A stretch of DNA of 19,501 nucleotides, from NCBI GenBank assembly GCA_027066965.1, contig JAMOMT010000008.1, positions 1-19,501 of the forward strand, in the 5' to 3' direction. This DNA is from Archaeoglobaceae archaeon (GTDB lineage: Archaea; Halobacteriota; Archaeoglobi; Archaeoglobales; Archaeoglobaceae). Under the pieces are notes generated by a model. That model saw only the letters and a program-made list of their open reading frames with translations, was not told the DNA's origin and made no database searches. Each line of letters opens with the position of its first letter. Position 1 is the stretch's first letter. The position numbers and the translations under genes were made by a program. Of this stretch, positions 14,000-19,501 are shown piece after piece.

Positions 14000-15466
14000 A
14001 TGATGGTAAGTTCGAGAAAGAGAGGGGTGGGAGAGAAGAGGACGAAGTTAACAAAGCTCTCGAGCTCTGGCGTTTCGCCTGTCGTGGGAGCTGTGCTTAT
14101 GTTCGTTATAGCCATGATATTCCTCAGCATAATGCAGACTCAGCTTGTTCCAAGTCTTTGTAGGTCTCAGGAAGCAAACAACGCGAAGGCTGTTGAGAAA
14201 GCTCTATCAGAATTTACGCTTCAGCTTTCGAGCGGTAAAAGTGCAACCCTCGCTCTCGATACCGTTCACTACAGGAAGTACCCGTTCCTGCTGTTTCCTC
14301 CCTCACCTCCTCTAATTGTTAAGGTTCAGAAATACAACGTGACAGTCGATTACAACGCAACTCTCCCCAACGGAAGTGTCGTTCACAGGACAGTAAACCT
14401 GACGACGAGCAGGGTTGTCGTGGGGCTCGGGTACTTCTACTACCCACCCACGAGCTTCGTTTACGAGAACACAGCCCTCTTTAAGAGGGAGGGAAACGCA
14501 ACCCTCACCGTGGTGTCTCCGCAGCTGAGTAATGAGACCGTAAAGCTGGTGATCGTGAACGCTAAAGAGAGGTCGGTAGCGACGAACTCCCCCGTTTCTC
14601 TCAGCTTCACGCCCGTCGCAGTGGGAGAGTTCTACGCGAAGAACCTGACGATAAGGTTCAGAAGTATCTGTCCTCAGGCGTGGGCGAAGTACGCTGAGGT
14701 TAACGGGAACGAAGTCGTGCTTAAGGGGGAGAATGTGAATGTGCTTGTTTACACGTACTCGGAGGGGGACTATACTCCCGCGGGCAGAAACTTCACACTT
14801 ATACCTCTCGGGCCGGACAGGTACACGATCACGAACAACGACTCAATATCCCTCAGCGTAATGGCGGTTGACAGCATTTTTGCACCTGTACCAGGAGTAG
14901 TCGTAAACGTCAGCGTTACCGGAGGTATAGGGACTGTTTCTCCGGAGACCGTGACTACGGGCAGGGATGGAGTGGTAAGCACCGTCTTTCACGCTCAGAA
15001 GGCCGGAAGCGGGTACGTAGTGTTCAACGCTTCCGGGAAGGTTGTGAAGTATTATATAACTGTGGGCAAGCTTCCGACGTTCTACACGACTTACTGGGTT
15101 GACAAGAGCTACTACGAGAACAGGACGATAACTAGGATAACTCCACTATATGCGAAAGTGACGAGGAACGGAGAGCCTGTTGCGAACGCTCTCGTTTACT
15201 TTGGTGTTAATAACTCAAGCGTAGTGAAGATTGGTAACGCGGTCGGGGAGGTGTACATGTGCTGCTGTCCTATGATGTGCTACTATGTGAACGTAGTAAC
15301 GGGTAACTACACCAACTATACCAACAGTTCAGGAATAACAACCATATATGTCCAGCCCATTGAGAATGGAACCGTGAGCGTTTACTGTTACAGCGGCGGT
15401 TCTGGGGATACGCTGACGCTTAGGGTGAGAGTAAACAGCTCTGACACGACAGGTGGTGGCATGTAA
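14000..15466 (+). CDS. Pilin-like surface protein with Ig-like repeats
   Basis: 488 residues. A basic N-terminus (1-20) is followed by SSSGVSPVVGAVLMFVIAMI, the archaeal Pilin_N-type class III signal; cleavage by prepilin peptidase is expected near Gly24, leaving the hydrophobic helix 25-50 for assembly or anchoring. The rest is beta-rich and outside the cell. It has about 18-20 Asn-x-Ser/Thr sites, so heavy N-glycosylation is likely. Residues about 285-355 (VNVSVTGGIGTVSPETVTTG then RDGVVSTVFHA) look like an invasin/BIG-type Ig fold, and about 380-478 like a second one. A dense cysteine cluster CCCPMMC sits at 421-427 in the second domain. It is much longer than ordinary pilins (100-200 residues), so it may be a minor or adhesive subunit. 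No pilus assembly genes are adjacent. Confidence 0.82.
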   Translation: MMVSSRKRGVGEKRTKLTKLSSSGVSPVVGAVLMFVIAMIFLSIMQTQLVPSLCRSQEANNAKAVEKALSEFTLQLSSGKSATLALDTVHYRKYPFLLFPPSPPLIVKVQKYNVTVDYNATLPNGSVVHRTVNLTTSRVVVGLGYFYYPPTSFVYENTALFKREGNATLTVVSPQLSNETVKLVIVNAKERSVATNSPVSLSFTPVAVGEFYAKNLTIRFRSICPQAWAKYAEVNGNEVVLKGENVNVLVYTYSEGDYTPAGRNFTLIPLGPDRYTITNNDSISLSVMAVDSIFAPVPGVVVNVSVTGGIGTVSPETVTTGRDGVVSTVFHAQKAGSGYVVFNASGKVVKYYITVGKLPTFYTTYWVDKSYYENRTITRITPLYAKVTRNGEPVANALVYFGVNNSSVVKIGNAVGEVYMCCCPMMCYYVNVVTGNYTNYTNSSGITTIYVQPIENGTVSVYCYSGGSGDTLTLRVRVNSSDTTGGGM

Positions 15467-15524
15467 TTTTGCACCATCTACTTTGTTTTCGCCAGAGAGC
15501 GCTTGTAATCTCTTCAAATTCGAC

Positions 15525-15537
15525 TTTATCAGATAAA
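15525..15537. promoter_or_regulatory. 13-bp palindrome upstream of the winged-helix gene
   Basis: TTTATC-A-GATAAA, perfect six-base arms around one base, lies about 18 bases before the TATA element of the 15614 regulator gene. A position just upstream of the promoter suggests an operator or activator site, possibly for the encoded regulator itself (inferred). Confidence 0.45.
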
Positions 15538-15546
15538 TAACTAAAT

Positions 15547-15562
15547 CGAAAAAATTTATATA
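15547..15562 (+). promoter_or_regulatory. BRE/TATA of the winged-helix regulator
   Basis: CGAAAAAA (BRE-like) followed by TTTATATA at 15555-15562 predicts a start near 15588 and a leader of about 26 bases containing the ribosome site GAGGGG (15600-15605). A strong archaeal promoter pattern. Confidence 0.7.
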
Positions 15563-15613
15563 GTCTTCAATATAAATGCTCTCCGGTAAATTTGCTCTTG
15601 AGGGGATGCTGCT

Positions 15614-15982
15614 ATGGTAGAAGAGCTGTCCGAGAAAGAGGAGCGTATCGTTACTCTTCTTGTCGAGACCGGGTTGAGCAGGAGTATAGCGAAGATAATC
15701 GTTTTCCTCTCGAGAGCCGGGGAGGCTGTTTCGAGGGAGATTGAGAGAGCTGCTAACCTGAGACAGCCGGAGGTTAGTCTTGCAATGAAGGAGCTTAAGG
15801 AGTGGGGCTGGATAAAGGAGAAGGAGCTGAAGAGAAGAGGCAAAGGCAGACCCCTCAAGAGCTACAAGCTTACAATAGATCTGAGAGACATCGTGTCTGA
15901 GCTCGTGGAGAAGAAGAGAAAGGAGGTCGAGCAGTTATCCAAACACCTCGACGAACTCGAGAAGCTCGTAGGCCTGAAGTAG
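15614..15982 (+). CDS. Winged-helix transcriptional regulator with C-terminal coiled coil
   Basis: 122 residues. A winged helix-turn-helix of MarR/TrmB/ArsR type spans about 20-88: SREIERAANLRQPEVSLAMK (about 40-59) is the HTH with its recognition helix, and KRRGKGRPLKSYKLTI (about 73-88) is the wing, with the RGKGRP turn typical of archaeal regulators of this kind. Residues about 91-118 form a charged amphipathic helix (EKKRKEVEQLSKHLDELEKL), probably the dimer coiled coil. There is no ligand domain. Strong ribosome site GAGGGG, 8 bases before the ATG. It stands alone with its own promoter and a palindrome upstream. Target genes are unknown. Confidence 0.85.
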   Translation: MVEELSEKEERIVTLLVETGLSRSIAKIIVFLSRAGEAVSREIERAANLRQPEVSLAMKELKEWGWIKEKELKRRGKGRPLKSYKLTIDLRDIVSELVEKKRKEVEQLSKHLDELEKLVGLK

Positions 15983-16029
15983 TTTTCAAATTTTAGGTTC
16001 AACGAAAAACGGATAAAAAGGTTTGGAAA

Positions 16030-16049
16030 GGCGTAAAATGGCGTAAACA
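16030..16049 (+). repeat. 10-bp tandem repeat before the uspA promoter
   Basis: GGCGTAAAAT at 16030 is followed directly by GGCGTAAACA at 16040, an 8-base core repeated at one helical turn. It ends directly before the AT-rich AAAACCTATATC that looks like BRE/TATA (about 16050-16061). A candidate operator. Confidence 0.5.
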
Positions 16050-16061
16050 AAAACCTATATC
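16050..16061 (+). promoter_or_regulatory. TATA-like element of the uspA operon
   Basis: AAAACCTATATC predicts a start near 16083, leaving a leader of about 24 bases with the ribosome site GGAGGTG before the ATG at 16107. Confidence 0.5.
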
Positions 16062-16106
16062 TGCCTTCCCGTCTAGTTATCTTAGTTTTCTCGTGGAGGT
16101 GTCTGC

Positions 16107-16532
16107 ATGTCGCCTAAAGGACCAGAAGTGACACGCTCGCTAAATCTACCTTTTAAGAAAGTTCTCCTCGCTTACAGCGGCTCCGAGGGTTCTGACAGAG
16201 CTGCTGAAGTTGCCAAGAAGCTCGCTGAGGAACTTTACATCATAACGGTAGTCAGAATTCCGGAGTACGTCAGAGGAGAGGAAGAAGAGAGGGAACGGGC
16301 GAGGGAGTACTACAGGCCCATCGTTGAGAAGGCTAAGAGGAGGTTTGGAGCTAGGGAGGCTCTGATAGTTTTCGGCAATCCAGCCGAGGAAATAGTCAGG
16401 GTCGCGGAGGAGATTGGAGCTGACTTAATAGTCCTTGGAGTGGAAACGAAAAATCCTCTTATGAGGAAGCTTGGAGGAGTTGGAGATAAAGTAGTAGATC
16501 ACGCTCACTGCTCGGTGTTGGTTGTGCGGTAA
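16107..16532 (+). CDS. UspA-family universal stress protein
   Basis: 141 residues, one Usp domain. The start of the fold is KKVLLAYSGSEGSDRAAEVA at 17-36 (usual form: VDGSEGS), then a helix with many Glu/Arg (EEEERERAREYYRP, about 58-71), VFGNPAEEIVRVAEEIGADL near 88-107, and the end VLGVETKNPLMRKLGGVG with HAHCSVLVV after it. The ATP-binding pattern Gly-x2-Gly-x9-Gly-(Ser/Thr) is only partly kept: Gly111 is followed by Val-Glu-Thr, and Asp takes the Ser place, so ATP binding is doubtful. The ATG at 16107 has an excellent site GGAGGTG. The next gene starts 17 bases on, with which it is likely co-transcribed. Confidence 0.9.
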   Translation: MSPKGPEVTRSLNLPFKKVLLAYSGSEGSDRAAEVAKKLAEELYIITVVRIPEYVRGEEEERERAREYYRPIVEKAKRRFGAREALIVFGNPAEEIVRVAEEIGADLIVLGVETKNPLMRKLGGVGDKVVDHAHCSVLVVR

Positions 16533-16549
16533 ACGGCGGAGGTGGTACT

Positions 16550-17386
16550 CTGGAACTTTCCGAGGTAATAGACGTTGAAAGTCTCAAGAACTACGTCCTG
16601 TCGAGGAGAGCTGAGGATGGAGGTTTTGCCTTCTGCTATCCTCTGCCGTCTTCTTTGCCTGAGACGTATTACGCTGTTTTTATTCTGAAAATTCTAGGGG
16701 AAAAGGTAGAGGACAGGGACAAACTCGTGAATTACCTCAAATCTTCGCTAAAAATGAACCCACACTCCGTTTACTTCGTCCTGAAAACTCTCGATATCCT
16801 TGGTGAGGAGCTGCCGGACGTAAGCGACTTCGCCCTTGAGAGGCTAAGGAAGGCGATGGGTAGAGTTGCTAAGGTAACGAAGGACGTTCATGAACTCGAG
16901 TCGGGAATAACTGCCACCTACTCCTTCGACATGCCCAACGTCTTAAGGGAGGTTTACTCTCTTGTCACAGTTCTGAGATTGCTCGACGTGGAATGCGAGG
17001 AAGTGGAAAGAGCGAAGAAGTTCGTTGAGATGTTTAGGAAGGACGGGGGCTTTGGTGTCAAAGACCCGACGCTCGAGGACACTTACTACGCTGTCAATGT
17101 GCTCAGGAAGAGGGATAAGGGGGCGATAGACTTCGTCATGGAGAGAGAATGGAAGGACGGGGGCTTTTCCAAAGTTCCCGGGAGCTACCCGCCCTATATC
17201 GAGGACACGTTCTTCGCTGTCGAAAGCTTGCACGTTATGGGAATAAGGTACAAAAACTACAGGACTATTAAGTACCTTTCTTCACTTCAGAACGCGGACG
17301 GGGGGTTCAGAAGGAGCGTCTTCCTCGGAACTTCGAGCCTCGAATTCTCTTACTACGCAGTAGCTTCTCTGACCAGAATGCGATAG
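16550..17386 (+). CDS. Prenyltransferase/terpene cyclase-repeat protein
   Basis: 278 residues from an apparent CTG start. It carries alpha/alpha-toroid repeats of the prenyltransferase and squalene-cyclase type: EDGGFAF near 24-30, KDGGFGVKDPTLEDTYYAV near 165-183, KDGGFSKVPGSYPPYIEDT near 204-222 and ADGGFRRSVFLGTSSLEFSY near 248-267. I see no catalytic DxDD or typical zinc ligands, so enzyme activity is uncertain. The frame extends upstream of the first conventional start (TTG at 16655) and includes the conserved first repeat. There is no ATG, GTG or TTG in that stretch, but GGAGGTG at 16538-16544 lies 5 bases before CTG at 16550. The stop is 2 bases before the ATG of the zinc-ribbon/HEAT gene. 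Part of the uspA run. Confidence 0.82.
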   Translation: MELSEVIDVESLKNYVLSRRAEDGGFAFCYPLPSSLPETYYAVFILKILGEKVEDRDKLVNYLKSSLKMNPHSVYFVLKTLDILGEELPDVSDFALERLRKAMGRVAKVTKDVHELESGITATYSFDMPNVLREVYSLVTVLRLLDVECEEVERAKKFVEMFRKDGGFGVKDPTLEDTYYAVNVLRKRDKGAIDFVMEREWKDGGFSKVPGSYPPYIEDTFFAVESLHVMGIRYKNYRTIKYLSSLQNADGGFRRSVFLGTSSLEFSYYAVASLTRMR

Positions 17387-17388
17387 TC

Positions 17389-17784
17389 ATGACGGCTTTC
17401 TTCTGCCCTCGGTGCTGGAAGGAGGTTGAAGAAGGCTGCAGAGTTTGTCCAAACTGCGGTTACGAAATAGACTCCTTCGACTCTCTGAGTTATGAGGAGA
17501 AGATGATTTCTGCATTGAATCACTCCGTTGACGAGTTTAGAATAAATGCGATAAACGTTCTCGGCAGGATCGGAGGCGAGAGGGCTGTTGAGGCCTTGAG
17601 GAAGCTCGCTTGGAAGGAGAACAGCGTTCCAATTCTACTCGAAGTTGTTAAAGCCCTACACTCCCTGTCTAGAGAGTTCGAAAGTGCGAAAAATGCCTTA
17701 AAAGAGCTCGAAAGGCATAGGGCAAGAGTGGTGGCTGAGAGAGCTAAGGAGCTACTTGAGCAGACTTTCAATAACTTTCAGTAA
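17389..17784 (+). CDS. Zinc-ribbon and HEAT-repeat protein
   Basis: 131 residues. The zinc ribbon is CPRC at 6-9 and CPNC at 20-23 (an extra Cys at 17). Residues about 34-125 form HEAT-like helical pairs: INAINVLGRIGGERAVEALR, then a pair around PILLEVVKALHSL, then ALKELERHRARVVAERAKEL. This is probably a protein-interaction scaffold; no enzyme motif. The ATG follows the upstream stop by 2 bases, so translation is coupled with the prenyltransferase-repeat protein, and the two may work together. Its last 33 bases overlap the end of the ABC ATPase gene on the other strand. Confidence 0.82.
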   Translation: MTAFFCPRCWKEVEEGCRVCPNCGYEIDSFDSLSYEEKMISALNHSVDEFRINAINVLGRIGGERAVEALRKLAWKENSVPILLEVVKALHSLSREFESAKNALKELERHRARVVAERAKELLEQTFNNFQ

Positions 17785-18915
17785 CTCTGACATGCTTTTA
17801 ACGACTCTGTCTGCTCTAACGCCTTCTCTTCTCATCGAAACGATAGTTCTTCCGGCTTCCAAGACTTTTAGGTTCTTTTCGTTGACATTCGTGATGGGGA
17901 AGCCGGCATCTATTACAATCTTTCCCTCTGCGAGCTCTCTTGCTCTTTCAAGGTTTTCGTCCCTTATCTCCCTGAAAGCTTCCTCAACCACAACTTCTAA
18001 GGAACAAGCTTTCGCGACGCAGCAGTCTATATCTCCTTCGTGTAAAACGCCTGCTGTGAAGGCTATACCTTTCCTTGCGAGAGCCCTCATAACCTCTACT
18101 CCACTTCCCCCACCGCAAACGACATGGACGTCTGAGCTCTTTAAATCTGGTCTAATCTCGAAAGTCCCAGTTTTCTGCGAGAAAACGGCTTTCTCAGTAC
18201 CGTAAACTTCTCTCAGGAGCTCATCCTTCAGAACATCTTCCGGAGTGCCAGAACCTACGATTTCTCCTTTCGCGAGCAAAACAACTCTGTCGCAGAGTCT
18301 AAGAGCGAGTTCGACGTCATGAGTCGTCATGAGTATTGCAACACCTCTCCTCGCTATCCTCCTCAGCAGAAGCATTATCTCCACCCTGTGCTTTGCGTCG
18401 AGGAAGCTCGTCGGCTCGTCGAGAAGAATGACCTCGGGCATCTGTGCGAGAGCTCTTGCGATCATGATCTTCTGCTTCTCGCCGTCGCTCATCTCCGAAA
18501 ACGGCTTGTCTGCAAGTTCCTCTGCGTTTACGAGCTTCAAACACTCCATAACAACCTTTACGTCCTCCTCTTTCAGCCTGCCGAACGAGTCAGAGTAAGG
18601 ATACCTACCAAGAGCGACAACTTCAAAACCAGTCATAAATCCAGCGTTTATTCTTTCAGTTAGAGTTACCGAGAGTTTTTTCGCAAGTTCTGAAGGCTTT
18701 AGGGAGTGAACTAATGATCCCTCTCTTCCAACGTAAACCACTCCCTTAAGCGGTTTGAGTATTGACGCTATTGTTTTAAGAAGCGTCGACTTGCCAGCTC
18801 CGTTAGGTCCGAGAATTGCGACTATCTCCCCCTCTTTAACGCTGATGTCGACTCCCCTTACAACCTCTCCCTTTCCCGGGTACCCGGTAGACAGGTTAAC
18901 TGCTCTCAGAGCCAT
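17752..18915 (-). CDS. Iron/corrinoid-type ABC transporter ATPase with extra C-terminal domain
   Basis: 387 residues. Residues 1-250 are a FecE/BtuD-type ATPase: Walker A GPNGAGKST at 36-44, signature MSDGEKQKIMIARAL at 142-156 (in place of LSGGQ), Walker B VILLDEPTSFLD at 162-173, and the switch His at 199 (MTTHD). The Q-loop position reads LSVTLTER without Gln, a variant seen in this subfamily. Residues about 262-387 are an additional alpha/beta domain starting DVHVVCGGGSGVEVMRALAR, with CC at 298-299 and ending in MSELLKVIESLLK; related extensions occur on archaeal B12/iron ATPases as I recall. I chose the ATG at 18915; a TTG at 18951 overlaps the permease stop. It is transcribed after the permease. 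Confidence 0.92.
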   Translation of the reverse strand: MALRAVNLSTGYPGKGEVVRGVDISVKEGEIVAILGPNGAGKSTLLKTIASILKPLKGVVYVGREGSLVHSLKPSELAKKLSVTLTERINAGFMTGFEVVALGRYPYSDSFGRLKEEDVKVVMECLKLVNAEELADKPFSEMSDGEKQKIMIARALAQMPEVILLDEPTSFLDAKHRVEIMLLLRRIARRGVAILMTTHDVELALRLCDRVVLLAKGEIVGSGTPEDVLKDELLREVYGTEKAVFSQKTGTFEIRPDLKSSDVHVVCGGGSGVEVMRALARKGIAFTAGVLHEGDIDCCVAKACSLEVVVEEAFREIRDENLERARELAEGKIVIDAGFPITNVNEKNLKVLEAGRTIVSMRREGVRADRVVKSMSELLKVIESLLK

Positions 18916-18947
18916 AGCCACCAGCTCAATCTGAAACCAAGATAAGA

Positions 18948-19501
18948 TCAAACCACGAGGTCTCTCCTCATCACGAGGTAAACGACAACGGGAGCCCCGA
19001 ACATAGAAGTTATCACGCTCACTGGCAACTCCACTGGGTTTAGAATCATCCTCGCTGCTATGTCGCAGAGGACGGTTATGGCACCTCCAAGAAGCGCCGT
19101 TGCCGGGACGAGAAGTCTGTGGTCCGAAGTTCTGAGTGCGAGCTTTGCCATGTGAGGGATAGCGAGGCCGACGAAAGCTATTATTCCGCAGTATGCAGTT
19201 ACTATTGCAGCGAACACAGCTGACAGAGCCATAGTAATTACTCTTACGAACCTCACATTAACTCCCATCGTTCTCGCGTACTCCTCTCCGAGGAGCATCG
19301 CGTTCAGAGGCTTTGAGAGGAGGAAAGAAGTAATCAAACATGGAGTTAGAATTGAAACCATGACCCTCAGGTAGTCCCACGTAACCCCAGAAAATGTTCC
19401 GAAGCTCCACAGGAAGTATAGCTGAACTTTCTTCGCGTTGGCGAACGTTATCAGTATCTGGTCAACTGCAGAAAAGACATAGCCGATCATGAGTCCTACT
19501 A
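18948..19501 (-). CDS. FecCD/BtuC-family permease, 5' end outside the window
   Basis: The last 180-odd residues of an ABC permease; the frame is open to the window edge and reads VGL before the first in-window Met, so the true start lies to the right. It has several membrane spans, the ATPase-contact loop LGEEYARTMGVNVRFVR and the family end CGIIAFVGLAIPHMAKLALR, then LPVSVITSMFGAPVVVYLVM, which match BtuC/FhuB/FecD permeases for iron-siderophore, haem or corrinoid uptake. Substrate is not readable here; the binding-protein gene would be expected further right. The stop lies 32 bases before the ATPase ATG on the same strand. Confidence 0.92.
   Translation of the reverse strand, partial: VGLMIGYVFSAVDQILITFANAKKVQLYFLWSFGTFSGVTWDYLRVMVSILTPCLITSFLLSKPLNAMLLGEEYARTMGVNVRFVRVITMALSAVFAAIVTAYCGIIAFVGLAIPHMAKLALRTSDHRLLVPATALLGGAITVLCDIAARMILNPVELPVSVITSMFGAPVVVYLVMRRDLVV

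Noticed and set aside
16655..17386. TTG at 16655 as the start of the prenyltransferase-repeat protein
   Set aside because: It would delete the conserved first repeat and has no ribosome site; the upstream CTG has one.

Overview
The window is archaeal and most likely from a hyperthermophilic euryarchaeote of the Archaeoglobales type. Evidence: a topoisomerase VI A subunit, TATA/BRE-like promoters about 25-30 bases before starts with several leaderless genes, a tRNA gene without encoded CCA, a Bat-type HTH regulator, a small siroheme sulfite reductase-like protein, a Pilin_N-type surface protein, PRC-barrel and TraB proteins, and Arg codons that are almost all AGG/AGA. The CRISPR repeat resembles, from memory, Archaeoglobus repeats (…ATCAGACCA.AATGGGATTGAAA). 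Genus cannot be fixed from the sequence alone.

Layout. 1-98 is the end of a CRISPR leader; 99-529 is a seven-repeat array (six spacers) with no cas genes in view. At 586-615 lies a 30-base copy (29/30) of the middle of the tRNA-Gly(CCC) gene found intact at 3036-3108. Between these two are top6A (minus), a possible 22-residue Cys/Lys peptide and an MBL-fold nuclease-like gene (plus). Just past the tRNA is a small gene broken by frameshifts (3119-3369). 3466-4719 is a divergent pair: a small sulfite reductase-like protein and a Bat-type regulator, separated by a perfect 12-bp palindrome. 4843-7185 is a purine-salvage pair, adenine deaminase then hypoxanthine phosphoribosyltransferase, whose reactions run in series (adenine to hypoxanthine to IMP). 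A PRC-barrel gene (minus) and a TraB-family membrane gene (plus) share a TATA-like region near 7535. 8947-11211 is a large FtsX-type permease (minus), followed by a 56-residue 2[4Fe-4S] ferredoxin on the plus strand.

11549-12981 is a three-gene archaeal cluster of unknown role: Era-like GTPase, DUF2073-like protein and a zinc-ribbon protein. Then come truA, a glycosylation-site-rich pilin-like surface protein, a winged-helix regulator with a palindrome before its promoter, and a tight run of UspA, a prenyltransferase-repeat protein (apparently starting at CTG) and a zinc-ribbon/HEAT protein. The window closes with a minus-strand iron/corrinoid-type ABC transporter: an ATPase with an extra C-terminal domain and a FecCD/BtuC permease that runs off the right edge.

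Most of the window looks like ordinary archaeal chromosome. The most unusual structures are the partial tRNA copy beside the CRISPR array, the broken small gene at the tRNA 3' end, the tiny Cys-rich frame, the CTG start, and several palindromes and 10-bp tandem repeats at promoters. Family assignments come from reading motifs; no database search was run.
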